A stretch of 64,000 nt of DNA from Phytophthora sp. 'mugwort' (lineage: Eukaryota; Oomycota; Peronosporomycetes; Peronosporales; Peronosporaceae): the NCBI GenBank assembly GCA_033558025.1, contig JAUCEF010000017.1, forward strand, positions 620,001 to 684,000, in the 5' to 3' direction. Made by a program: the position numbers and the translations under genes. Shown here in pieces: positions 43,106-52,982 of this stretch. The notes under the pieces are model-generated. The model searched no databases, was not told the origin of the DNA, and worked only from the letters and a program-made list of their open reading frames with translations. Position 1 is the first letter of the stretch. Each line of letters starts with the position of its first letter.

Positions 43106-46100
43106 ATGTTTGCATACGAGCTCGAAGGTCTAAAGAGATTGAATATTGATGCTGTTCGCTGGGGCAGCACCTATCGCGTTAAGGTGTGTGGTAGAACTGG
43201 TAAAATGGTTTATGTTAGCAACGTTTCCCGTCCGATCAATCAGAAGCTGCTAGCTAAGCAATACAAGATCTCTGTCGAGACTCTAAAGAAGCACATGTCC
43301 CCGAATTACAAGACTGACCCCAAGTATCGTTTCTACAACGGAAAACACATGGAGTCGCACCTGTGTGAAGGTATCCAGCCTACTGAGTTCTACGACAAGC
43401 TCGAGAACGTGCTTGCTAGCCAAACTAATGCTTTTAAGGTAAACATTGCTCTTGGCTACGATCTCGTAAGCCTAACGGATGGTAGTTTTACCCAGTACTG
43501 GCACCCGAATCTGGCTAACACTTACGTATTTAAGACCCCTGTTGCTATCAACAGTCGATCTGACATTCGTAAGAAAATTATCTCAGAGATCAGGTCGATG
43601 GAGTTGGCTAACACGCTGAACTACCCAAATCGGGGTATAAGCTGAAGTCAATTACCGGGTTCAAAATTACATTTACTTTCGCGAGCATGCACTCGCGATA
43701 GCGAAGCTGTTATCCCACAGATTATCCGCGATAACAAGCACGTAATCAACTTCCCCAAGACCAACAACAAGTGTGTGTTCCACTGTATCGTATGGTACTT
43801 ACATTAGCATGCTAAGAAAGATCCTCGTCGGATCCAGGCCCAAGTGAAGGAAGTATTCAAGCGCTACTGCTCCTACAAGGGTATCAGCTATACGCTTAGT
43901 CTGTTCCGTAGCTTAGCCGATTGACCTCCTACAGCTCGACGAGCTTGAGGAATGCTTTCATTTCGGTATTAACGTCTACTCAATGGATGTAAAGATCGGT
44001 AATGTTGAGTGTATCCGTCGTTCGGAGAGAGAAGGAGTGGCTATGGATATTCTATCACATGAGAACCATGCTTTGTACATCAAGAACGTTGATATGCTTC
44101 AGTCCAAGTACCAATGCTCGAAGTGTGAAATGGTTTTCATTAGCTCTACTAAGCTACGCGACCATGCCAAAAATCAGTGTGAGCTTATAAACATCGAGAG
44201 CTTTCCAGCTGAACCAACTATCTATAGACCAGCCCCGAACACTATTCGATCAATGCTAAACAAGTACTCCATCAAGGGCATTGATCAAGGCATTGATCAG
44301 TACCTAGATCATTATCTCGTGTATGACTTTGAGGCCATTCTTAAGCTAGTTATGACACAGCATGGTGAGAATACTGTCTTCACCAATGAGCATATTCCCG
44401 TATCAGTGTCTGTATCGGATAGCTTAACCGAGGAGGTGCGTTGCTTCGTCAGCGATGAACCGAAGATGCTATAACGGACATGTTCGAATATATTCACCAG
44501 GTATCGATCAAGATCCAGCAGTACAACGTGCACAAGTACGAGATCCTCCTGCGGAAAATTATCGATGCTCACGGCTTAACTGGTATGGAGATTCCAGGTG
44601 CTAAACTCGATAAGAACTATAAGATGATCGATGTGGATGGTTGGATTAAGGAAGGGAAATATGCCAGCTCTTCGACTTCCATAGCACCCTCGGGTTTGGT
44701 AAGCAGAGGTCTGACTATGGTAGGATTAAGCAGCACCTTGATCAAGTACCAGTGCTTGGGTTCAACAGCGGTCGGTACGATGTAAATCTGATTAAGAACG
44801 ATCTCTTCGCCGTTATTGGTACAGACAACATCAAATCGGTAATCAAAAATCCTTGCTACATGTGCATTGCGACCTCGAACATGAAAATGCTCGATATTAG
44901 CAACTATGTACCAGCTGGTACGAGCTATGCAAATATATCTCAGCACATATTTAGGCGACTGCAAATGCGACAACAAGATTCGATGTGTCTGCGGCTTAGG
45001 TAAGGGCATTTTCCGTACGAGTTCATTACCTCGCTCAACGTTCTTAGTCAGACTACGATTCCTCCTAAGTCAGCTTTCGATAGCGATCTCCGTGGAACTA
45101 GCAAAAGCGATGATGACTATAAGCGCGTGCAATTCGTCTGGGAGCACTATGGGATGAAGTCGATCAAGGATCTGCTGATCTGGTACAACAACTTGGATGT
45201 GGTACCTTTCATCAAGGCCATCAAGGCTCAGCGTGAGTTGTTCAAGTGTTTTGAACTTGACATGTTTGCAGATGGTGTATCCCTACCAGGTCTCTCGGAG
45301 AAGGTCATGTATCAAACATGCTTCGACAAGCTCCAATATCCTAGCAAGACGTCTCCTCAAGCGTTTCGATTCCCTAGCAAGCGTATGAGTGGCTACAAGA
45401 GTCAGGATGTTGAGTCTAAGCGCGAGTCTGGTATGACGTTAGGACACCTAGATATACTGTTAAATCAACAGAAGTATCTTTGTGGTCTTTGCTACGGTCC
45501 TTTGAGCACTGAAACTGTCTCAGCTGATCGAATTAATAACAAGCTTGGGCACATCGACGGCAACATATTGATTAGTTGTATTTCATGCAGCACCGCTCGT
45601 AAGGATATGTCTCTCAGGGGTTTCCGCTACAAGAAGCTGCTCGAGTTCAACTCAGAGCGACTGGTCTATTCCATTGACAAGGAGGAGAAGGACTCTACGG
45701 TAAGATGAAAGCTAACATTGCTGGTGGTCCATCCATTATCTTCAACCGCTATGCTAAGCGCAATGAGACGAAGATTCGTGGTGGGAAGATGTGTAAGAAG
45801 GTAATCGGGTACGATGCTAATGCTCTATATCTCTGGGCTCTCGGTAATGACATGCCATGCGGAAGACTTACAACTATCGAAGCTTATCCAGACATTGTTG
45901 AGGACATCAAGAACGATAAGATCTTCGGCTTTCTCGAGTGTGATATTCAGACACCAGAACACTTGAAGCAGTATTTCGGTGAGATGACCCCCATCTTCAA
46001 AAATACACTGATTGACTGTACGGATGAGAGATCATTGGTAAGCATATGTATGACTACAACCAAACACGAGAAAAAAGCAGATCGAAGCCAGCTCGCAAAT

Positions 46101-46587
46101 TGATTGGTAGCTACTTTGGTGAGAAGATCCTAATCTACACGCCTTTGCTCAAGTGGTACCTATCTCATGGTATGGAAATCACCCAGACATACAGTTTCAT
46201 CAAAGCTAGCTTACACAAGGCATTTACTCCATTCATGGAAGCGGTGTCTAGCGCTCGGCGAGAGGGTGATGTTGACAAGGCCAAGGCTATGATTGCTGAG
46301 ATGATGAAGCTAGTAGGCAATAGTGCTATCGGTCGATCTGGAATGGACATGAGCAAGCACAAGGAAATTAAGTATGAGTCAGATAAGAAGGCAATTGCTT
46401 CAAAGATTGAGTACTTCACCTTTTTGGATTAGAGGAGCTCAACGATGCTTGCGAGCTTACTATGATGAAGCGCAGGCTTAAGAACAAGAACCCGATCCAT
46501 TTGTCGATTGCTATCTACCAGCTCGCTAAGCTACGCATGCTCCAGTTCTACTATGATTGCATCGACTTTTACTTCGATCGTTCAGAC
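43106..46587 (+). pseudogene. pPolB: Protein-primed DNA polymerase B (pPolB), frameshifted and 3'-truncated
   Basis: This is the Polinton replicative polymerase. The start is MFAYELEGLKRLNID at 43106, just after atatatagg. An N-terminal domain runs to 43,640 (PNLANTYVF). NFPKTNNKCVFHCIVWYL is followed by a nonsense codon at 43,803, then QCSKCEMVFISSTKLRDHA, a zinc-finger-like block. Exonuclease motifs are ExoI YDFEAI, ExoII GFNSGRYDVNLIK and ExoIII WYNNLDVVPF. An HNH nuclease-like module follows (45,440-45,640; listed separately). Palm motif A reads GYDANALYLWALGNDMPCG and motif B MKLVGNSAIGRSG. Frame changes occur near 43,636, 43,920, 44,470, 44,670, 44,950, 45,695, 46,040 and 46,425. The sequence ends at YFDRSD followed by a stop. 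Motif C (DTD) and the thumb are absent, apparently deleted. It cannot replicate DNA. Confidence 0.88.
45440..45640 (+). other. HNH-type module inside pPolB
   Basis: Within the polymerase frame, between the exonuclease and palm domains, lies LNQQKYLCGLCYGPLS, then SADRINNKLGHIDGNILISC and ISCSTARKDMS. The CxxC, (A)DRINN..GH..GN and CxxC(N/S)..R pattern is that of an HNH / endonuclease VII-like fold. Comparable modules are present in other protein-primed viral polymerases. It could be an inherited polymerase insertion or a captured homing-endonuclease-like unit. This part of the frame is unbroken from 45,127 to 45,708. Confidence 0.7.
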
Positions 46588-47498
46588 TGAATACGGCTTA
46601 CGATATCAGACGACAAGGTATTGAACCATATACTCAGGTTGATAGTGAAGACCAACTACAGAAGCTTCATGATGATTCTGAACGCGCCTACCAAATCATA
46701 CAGAGAAGCGCAAAAGCGTTATGAAGAGGCTAAGAAGGCAGTCAAAGGAAATAGCTCAAATTCAGCTTGATCAGCTCTCAAGGCAGCTACATCAGCTATG
46801 AAGGCAACAAAAACTGTATTCAACGCGAAGTCTAAAGCTTACAGTAATGCAGCTCAGAATCAAATCAATGTAGATGACTTTGTTGATCGACAAGATGATA
46901 AATCGGTTAGAGGAGTTATGAATGATATGATAAATAAGGTTAGCGGAAGCGGATTGAAGGGTCGTGGTCTAAGAGGAGCAGGTGTAGCCCCACTCGACGG
47001 GGTGGTCAGACGAGGAAGAACCTACAATCTCAATGAGATTCAGGGCTTAGCTACACCGAGTGCTTACGTATATCGCCAGCTTGGTAGCAAGTACATTCGT
47101 ATTCCTGACCTCGATGCGAAGACACTTGTTATCGTTCAACCTAATCGACGCAAGTGTGGGCCTAAGTGTCAGATTAGTGATAGTCTCCAAGGTATGATTA
47201 GAACACTTGTCTATAAGCAGCATATTGATCAACCTACGTATGACAAGCTCAGTATCGAAGATAAAAAATGTTCAAGGAGATTCTTGCGATAACGCATCTT
47301 CAGTACAATTTCCACGATAAGCTCACGGATCTACTTGAAACAATTCGCGCTGAGTATGACAAGCTCAAGGGGGAGATTCAGTTAGGGAATGATAATCCGA
47401 GTATCATCAAGCAGCTCAAGTCGCTCACGGTGGATATGTACAGCAATCGTCTCATCGATGATAAAGAATTTAAAGAAATTATCACGAGACTACTATAA
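46588..47498 (+). pseudogene. Conserved Polinton/PLV hypothetical protein, frameshifted
   Basis: An N-terminal coiled part (QLQKLHDDSERAYQIIQRSA; EEAKKAVKGNSS) begins right at the polymerase deletion junction and contains a TGA at 46768 and a frame change. The main frame 46798-47292 has a helical Ala/Lys region, a Gly-rich hinge (GSGLKGRGLRGAG), and PSAYVYRQLGSKYIRIPDLD followed by QISDSLQGMIRTLVYK. After a frameshift near 47,275 the C-terminal helical part continues (FKEILAITHLQYNFHDKLTD; LIDDKEFKEIITRLL). This architecture is seen repeatedly as an unnamed protein in Polinton-like viruses and related elements. Its role is unknown, perhaps structural. Confidence 0.55.
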
Positions 47499-47503
47499 AC
47501 ATC

Positions 47504-47746
47504 ATGTTCTTCTTTAACCCCCGCATTATTTCCAGCTCAGCTGGTAGCTATGGCGATAACGCCGATAACAACGTCGCTGAACTCAAAGCTATCATGAAGA
47601 ATCTTATCATTCATGACCGCCCTCAGAAGACTCAGGCCGCTGTATGGGCAACTGATCTCGATAAGTCAATCAGGAAGATAGATGCTTCGACCCAAACCGA
47701 GGGTGGTCGTACGTGGGCTTACCAGCCCAAGAAAAAAAGACTGTGA
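47504..47746 (+). CDS. Small hypothetical protein, 80 residues (Polinton)
   Basis: An intact ORF starts at the ATG of MFFFNPRIISSSAGSYGDN and ends AYQPKKKRL. It lies 5 bp after the preceding gene, in the same block. The sequence is hydrophilic with a basic C-terminus, has no recognised domain and no membrane helix. It is convergent with the myristoylated-type gene on the other strand. Possibly a minor virion or scaffolding factor; no direct evidence. Confidence 0.5.
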   Translation: MFFFNPRIISSSAGSYGDNADNNVAELKAIMKNLIIHDRPQKTQAAVWATDLDKSIRKIDASTQTEGGRTWAYQPKKKRL

Positions 47747-47759
47747 AGACGTTTGCTAT

Positions 47760-47996
47760 CTAAGCGATGCCACTTCGCACGAGTTTATTTCGATATCCTC
47801 GATAAATGTTGATTTTTTTATCGCTGATACTAACTTCAAGTATGGCAGACTCGCCATCAGGACTTTTGGTTGGGAGGAACACACTATCACCAAGAACAAT
47901 AATTTTGTCAGCTTGGAGCATCGTCGATCCCACGATTTGGTTAGGGTCATCAGTAGTTAAATTTGTTTTGAGCTCTTTACTCGGACCGCAACCCAT
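47760..47996 (-). CDS. Small predicted N-myristoylated protein, 78 residues (Polinton)
   Basis: The intact ORF starts MGCGPSKELK. Gly2, Cys3, Ser6 and Lys7 fit the N-myristoylation consensus (MGxxxS) with an adjacent palmitoylatable Cys, so membrane attachment is predicted after Met removal. The rest (VLGDSVFLPTKSPDGESAIL) looks like a small beta-rich fold. An upstream in-frame extension exists, but the consensus favours the ATG at 47996. It follows the fibre gene on the same strand and lies tail to tail with the 80-residue plus-strand gene. A role in virion-membrane contact or entry is an inference only. Confidence 0.55.
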   Translation of the reverse strand: MGCGPSKELKTNLTTDDPNQIVGSTMLQADKIIVLGDSVFLPTKSPDGESAILEVSISDKKINIYRGYRNKLVRSGIA

Positions 47997-48063
47997 GATT
48001 ATGCTATACACTACCAAAGATATTTCTTTGAAAACCAATCGGCTGTGTATTTGTTATCATCGT

Positions 48064-50043
48064 CTATGGGGCCATGCCGCTTGTAGTAAGCCTCGCATGA
48101 GTTTCAAGCAATTCTATTCTTTCCATCAATGCTTGGATCATTCTCACATTATAGACGCTTAATTTAGAATAATCTACGTGAAGCTTGACTCCTAATGGTT
48201 CTAACCATGGATCAGTACTGGTTTGAAGCTCCTCGCTTCCATCAGGAATCCGAGCGATTAAATCTAAAAATTCCTGATCCAGAACGTCCTGAGCGATTAG
48301 ACCAAGCTCTTTTGGCTTGTCTGGATGTTGTTTCCAGTTATAGGAATTTCACTTTCAATGATCTATAGAGACATTCAACGCGCTCTATAGGCATCTCGTT
48401 AATATCCTGCTTACAGCGTCGGTCGCTTTGCATGACCATGGCCTCACATCCAATATAACCATTGAATATCGCACATACATTTGTATATGTTATATGACTT
48501 CCAGTAGCCGTCTCCGTAGCTCCTGAATCTGTTCTTAGTCTATAGACTGTCAATCCTATATTCCCCCCACTACTCCACGTATAGCTAACAGTATTTGATA
48601 CATGCAATGGGGCTGACGGAGAGACTGTTGAAATACCAAGTCGGCCAGAGTTAGTTAATATCATGCGTGTAGCTGCTCCCGTTCCAAAACGTAGATCGTT
48701 GCTTGAATAATTACCAATCCATGTCGCGTTGGTAGAAGTCGTATTAGAGCCATTGTTGACCTCGATCTGAAATTTAACAGGTGTGGTATTCGATCCGGCA
48801 AACGAGCACATCCGTGTGTAAGAACCATCTAAATAGTCAGTCCCTGAACCAGTAATTGAAAAATATTCGTTGGTCGGAGTTGAATTAACCCCCAGCTCGG
48901 TTAGACTTCCTACCGTTGTTATATTAGCTTGATTTCCATATGCTAAAAATCCATTTAGATTTCCAAAGCAGGTTATATCGCCAGTTGTTGAAAGACTTGC
49001 TGCTGATATATTTCGACTCGCATCGACGAAAGCAAATGAATTGACTAGATACCCGCCATAAGCGTTTGTGCTTCCTGAACATGTGATATTACCGATGTTT
49101 ACAATATGGCGCGATGATGTAATAACATCCGTCCCATCGACTCTAATGGATCCAAAGTCAGCGAGAACACCGCTGACCTTTATCGAACCATTTAGATTTT
49201 GAGCATAGAGAGTGCGAATCGACCCTATATCTTTATTAACATCTACCACAAGAGCCTTTTGAGCGACTGCGCCGCCATAAGAGAATCCAATAAAAGCCAA
49301 ATGGTCGAATTGTCATACAATGCGGTAGTTGAATTCCAGAATTTGATATTCGGACAGCTCAATCCCACCCCTCCAGTCGATAGCGTGAGATTAGATAGAG
49401 TACCAACTGACGTGATCGATAACTGCGCGGCTGTAGATAGCGCTCCAGTGAGAGTCGTCGCTGATATCGATGACAATCCTGTTATCGTCCGTCCGGCTCC
49501 TGAAAATACAAGATTACCTCCAATCGTTAGCGCACTAAGAGTACCTAAGGATGTGATATTGCCCTGATCTCCGGTTTGTAGAGTACCAGCAATCGAAGTT
49601 GCTGAGATGCTGCTCACCCCACTGACCGATCGCAAAGCACCAGTAAAAGTTAAGTTGCCAGCGATTGTAAGCCCTGATAGAGTTCCAACCGATGTAATAT
49701 TGGTTTGCGCTGCCGTCTGTAGCGTACCAGTGATCTGAGTAGCGGTCAGCGAGCTAATCGTTCCGATTTCACCGGATGCCCCCAGTACCAACGCTTTGTT
49801 GTTTGCTGCCGTTCCAGGCGTGATCCCGACTACGTACGAGGGAGGAGATGATACGCTGGAACCATTCACGGTTAGACTGCTACATGATAATGCCCCAATT
49901 CCGCTAATATCGTTATTGGTACCTGGAACGAGGGCTATACCTTGTGTTGCTGTTCCTTGGGTAATTCCTGTTATGTAAGTCAGGCGGTAATCGTTCTTAT
50001 CGAGGTAAAGCGTCTGCCTCATAGGTAAGATATCCACTGGCAT
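48064..50043 (-). pseudogene. Fibre-like protein with S74 intramolecular chaperone (Polinton), two frameshifts
   Basis: From the ATG at 50043 the protein has repetitive Gly/Ser/Thr/Ile beta-strand motifs of the form GTLxxxxQxNITSVGTLSxL (for example SIAGTLQTGDQGNITSLGTL), typical of trimeric beta-helical fibres. After a frameshift near 49,290 more repeat-poor shaft follows, with a jelly-roll-like head (YFSITGSGTDYLDGSYTRMC). The end is a peptidase S74 chaperone domain: AMVMQSDRRCKQDINEM containing the self-cleavage Ser-Asp, then after a second frameshift near 48,345 a GLIAQDVLDQEF block and a C-terminal coiled coil (YNVRMIQALMERIELLE). S74 domains trimerise fibres and are then cleaved off. 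Total about 650 codons. Related tail-spike and giant-virus fibres share this plan. Confidence 0.82.
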
Positions 50044-50171
50044 CCAATGTTAGATAGAATGCTGGGTTATAGATAGGTGATGTAAAAAAAATGGTTGGGG
50101 ATAAGAGAAACCTGAACTCATAGTTTTTTTTTGTCTCGAGCTATATAGATCGAGTGATTAAAGACACGATC

Positions 50172-50855
50172 ATGAGCGGTATTCCAGACTTCGGCGCTTC
50201 CTTGCCAAAGAAATTCAAGTCTGCTGGCATGGGCGACATCCCTGCACTTGACATCAAAAAGTTGTTTAGAATGGTTGTCCTTGGCCCCTCATTCAGCGGG
50301 AAGAACAATCTCTGTATGTTCATCCTCAAGCATTCTCCTCACGAGTTCGCGCATCTAACGATCATCGCGCGCAATCCACACCAAGAATTGTACGAATATC
50401 TCCGAGATAAGCTGGAAGATTTCATTACTTTTGCTGATCCAGATATGCCCCCAAAAGTTGATCAAGTACGTCATACACCTATGAGTTCTAACAAACCTGA
50501 GCTTGTCATCATAGATGACTATAGCAACGATAAGCTACTTCAGAAGAATATCTTTTCACATTATATGACCAGGGGCCGACATTTCAAAGTATCAACCATA
50601 TTCCTTAGCCACAGCTACTTTGCTACTGATAAGATGATTCGCTTGAATTCAGAGTACGTAGCGATCCTAAAAGCTAATTCGAAGCGTGATTTACAGATAG
50701 TGGTCAAGGACTTCAATATCAAGGGAGTTGATGACCGATCGATTGTCTATTACTACAACAAAGCCACTGAGCAAAAGGGACAGATGTTGTTCATTGACTC
50801 TGTGAAGGGACAAATCAGGTACAACTTTGATAGGCCTATTGCGATGGAAGAGTAA
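50172..50855 (+). CDS. FtsK/HerA-type DNA-packaging ATPase (Polinton)
   Basis: This 227-residue ORF appears intact. The Walker A region is MVVLGPSFSGKNNL, about residues 36-49; the usual GKT/S is GKN here, which may impair nucleotide binding. Walker B is ELVIIDDYSND, about 114-124. A sensor-like block (STIFLSHSYFATDK) follows, then a C-terminal beta segment with RYNFDRPIAMEE. The size and order match the A32-like packaging ATPases of Polintons, adintoviruses and virophages, which pump the genome into capsids. A ctatatagatcg motif lies 30 bp before the ATG. An upstream in-frame GTG at 50154 is less likely. It is followed by the penton gene 47 bp downstream. Confidence 0.88.
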   Translation: MSGIPDFGASLPKKFKSAGMGDIPALDIKKLFRMVVLGPSFSGKNNLCMFILKHSPHEFAHLTIIARNPHQELYEYLRDKLEDFITFADPDMPPKVDQVRHTPMSSNKPELVIIDDYSNDKLLQKNIFSHYMTRGRHFKVSTIFLSHSYFATDKMIRLNSEYVAILKANSKRDLQIVVKDFNIKGVDDRSIVYYYNKATEQKGQMLFIDSVKGQIRYNFDRPIAMEE

Positions 50856-50902
50856 TTCCAATTAATCAATCAGAAAAATGCTTAACATCATATTCAACTA
50901 AA

Positions 50903-51777
50903 ATGGCGAGCTTTCTCAAACTTGACAGTACCAACCTAATCCAAGATGGATACAACTCAACTTGGAAATACTCGTTCCCTGGTTCAGCTGCTGACTTTCG
51001 TGATGTAGTATGCGCAGTCCAAAGCATCAGCATGTACAACTCGGAATATAATATCGATGCGATGCAGTTCCAAAACACAAGCTTCAAGGTTGAAGTCCCG
51101 ACTGCGGCTACTACTTCTACTATCAGTATCACGCTACCGGATGGTATTTATTCTTACGATGATATCAATCGCAGCATTCAGACAGCCCTTGTTAATGCTG
51201 GAGCATATTTGATCGATCCAAGTGGATACAACGTATTCTACCTAAAGCTTAGCGAAAACAGTGTTTATTACGCTTGTCAGCTCGATTTTTCTCCGACTCC
51301 AACAACATTGCCAACTCTCAGAGGTACTTGGACAAGACCTGCAACTGGTCTATACTCAGCGGGAGGTACTGGATTACCTACCACCACCCGCGTTCCTCGT
51401 CTTATTATCGATAATACCGAGTTTGGAAAGGTAGTTGGCCTAACCGCAGGTACCTATCCTGCCGCCTCCGCGATTGTTGCCAGTGCTCAGCTCTCTAACA
51501 TCATTCCTCAGATTCATCCCACAAGTTCATACATCTACGTTGCGATCTGATCAAAAATGAGTACGTTGCATCCGGTGATATTGTCAGTGCATTTGATAGA
51601 GGTGATGCAGCAATTGGTAAGCTAATCTCACATAAACCGAGTCAGTATGCGTGGATGAACTGCCACAACGGTTCTCGCTCTACGATTACTATCAGTATTT
51701 ATAACCAAAACGACAAGAAGGTAATCTTCCGTGATACTTCAGTTTCAATCATGCTGTTGCTAAGACCAAAAAAATAA
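50903..51777 (+). pseudogene. Penton-like minor capsid protein, one frameshift (Polinton)
   Basis: The ORF starts MASFLKLDSTNLIQDG and has a jelly-roll-type N-terminus (YSFPGSAADFRDVVCAVQSI; SMYNSEYNI), then DGIYSYDDINRSIQTALVN and VPRLIIDNTEFGKVVGL. It carries a long Thr/Pro/Gly insert in between. At 51,550 the frame stops; a +1 shift restores EYVASGDIVSAFDRGDAAIG and a final strand ending SIMLLLRPK at 51777. This is the penton (single jelly-roll) protein that occupies capsid vertices in Polinton-like virions. It lies between the ATPase and, convergently, the minor capsid gene, with an 18-bp overlap of the 3' ends. Confidence 0.78.
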
Positions 51778-52545
51778 GGTAGCTAATGCTTCTTTTTTTC
51801 TCACAAACGGAATGAACCACCAGCTTACGCATTGCGCGAATCTTAGCCATGTGATCCTTAGCTTCTTGGCTCCCTTTACAAATTTCTTACCCTTTGGCTT
51901 GGCGACGCCGACACCATATCGTCTCTTTACTTCTCCGCGAATAGACTTGATTAGGTTTTCATGATCAGGTTTGGTCGCCTTGGATAGAAGGTACTTTTCA
52001 CCCGCATCTACACCATCACTTAGAACCCCCTTTCGCTTTGCGTACGAAAGAGCTCGCTTTGCCCCCTTCTTTACGTCAGTCATAGTTAGACGACCACCCT
52101 CTTTATCAGAATCACTGTCATAAACGCCAATACCCGTCATTGAACGAATGGCTGCTCTTGCTGGAATAGCCGCTGATGGCTGCCCAGCATATGTAGCGAG
52201 AGCGGGAACAGCGAGATCAGCTGCGCGAGACAATAGTCCCGAATTTTTAGCGAACTTAAAAGCTGATTTAATGCCTCCCCATATCTTGGACCAAATACTC
52301 GCTCCATACATGCCACCTCCTTGCATATGCTTGAATGGATAGCCAATTTCCGTCTTTGTGATAGTTAGACGCGTGCCTTTCCCTGCTTTGTGTGCTTTGA
52401 CCGCTTTAGCGTACGATTCAGGGTGTAGTGTAGCTCCGGTTCCACTTAGATCATCTTTAGACAGCGATAATGTACCGGTCTTGAACGCTCGCTTGAGCTT
52501 CGCCTCGGGGATTGTTGATGAAACTGATAACTCCTTGAAAGTCAT
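51760..52545 (-). CDS. Minor capsid (pVI/PX-like) basic amphipathic protein (Polinton)
   Basis: The intact ORF from the ATG at 52545 (MTFKELSVSSTIPEAKLKRA) is 261 residues long. It is strongly basic, with a KAGKGTRLTITKTE block, a Gly-rich hinge (MQGGGMYGAS), and a possible amphipathic helix (WSKIWGGIKSAFKFAKNSGL) followed by Ala-rich helices. It then has an NLIKSIRGEVKRRYGVG block, a PKGKKFVKGAKKLRI basic cluster and a hydrophobic end (SWWFIPFV). This plan resembles membrane-lytic or cementing minor capsid proteins such as adenovirus pVI and the PX proteins of Polintons; the assignment is by architecture, not by strong sequence match. It is followed on the same strand by the protease, a common pairing. 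The last 20 residues may be extraneous. Confidence 0.6.
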   Translation of the reverse strand: MTFKELSVSSTIPEAKLKRAFKTGTLSLSKDDLSGTGATLHPESYAKAVKAHKAGKGTRLTITKTEIGYPFKHMQGGGMYGASIWSKIWGGIKSAFKFAKNSGLLSRAADLAVPALATYAGQPSAAIPARAAIRSMTGIGVYDSDSDKEGGRLTMTDVKKGAKRALSYAKRKGVLSDGVDAGEKYLLSKATKPDHENLIKSIRGEVKRRYGVGVAKPKGKKFVKGAKKLRITWLRFAQCVSWWFIPFVRKKEALATLFFWS

Positions 52546-52553
52546 GATTAATT

Positions 52554-52934
52554 CTATATAATAGTCAAGTTTAAATCTTTCATTTTTGAAAATACTTGTG
52601 GCTTGTTGTGCTGCTTGGAATATAGCCAGAGCATACACCATATTCCACAAAAATCACCATACTTACCTTGGAATTGCTTGGGATTATACTTCCCGATACC
52701 ATACTTCGTTGGTGCTGCTTCTCCCATTGAATCGAAGAATTCACCATTATGGACAGCCTGCCAGTGCCCTACATCGAGATTAGGTGGTCTAAGTAAAACC
52801 AGATATGAACCTTTCTTCGAAATTGGTTTCGTTATTTCGTTAGATTCATAGATATCATCAAGATGTACTCCAATTATTTTCGCGAGTTCGATCAGATCAT
52901 GATCGGATGTGATTGGTTTGACCAGGTCGCTCAT
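52554..52934 (-). CDS. Adenain-like (ULP1/C5) cysteine protease (Polinton)
   Basis: The 126-residue ORF from the ATG at 52934 (MSDLVKPITSDHDLI) has the catalytic order His-Asp-Gln-Cys: DVGHWQAV (His), EFFDSMG (Asp), a Gln in NPKQFQGKYG, and DFCGIWCMLW (nucleophilic Cys in the CG motif). This order is diagnostic of adenovirus-type proteases found in Polintons and related viruses, which cleave capsid precursors during maturation. It looks complete and unbroken. It is divergent from the major capsid gene with 48 bp between the ATGs; the shared space has a palindromic catatagatt-like motif serving both directions. Confidence 0.9.
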   Translation of the reverse strand: MSDLVKPITSDHDLIELAKIIGVHLDDIYESNEITKPISKKGSYLVLLRPPNLDVGHWQAVHNGEFFDSMGEAAPTKYGIGKYNPKQFQGKYGDFCGIWCMLWLYSKQHNKPQVFSKMKDLNLTII

Positions 52935-52982
52935 AATATTTAATTTCCTGAAAAGTATATTAGAAACCATATAGATTCAACG

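Noticed and set aside
43106..43645. Considered as the missing Polinton integrase
   Set aside because: It lacks DDE motifs and zinc-finger HHCC, and it leads directly into the exonuclease part of pPolB, so it is the polymerase N-terminus.
47806..48162. Plus-strand 118-codon ORF opposite the myristoylated-type protein and fibre end
   Set aside because: It overlaps two minus-strand genes with recognisable features and has none of its own.
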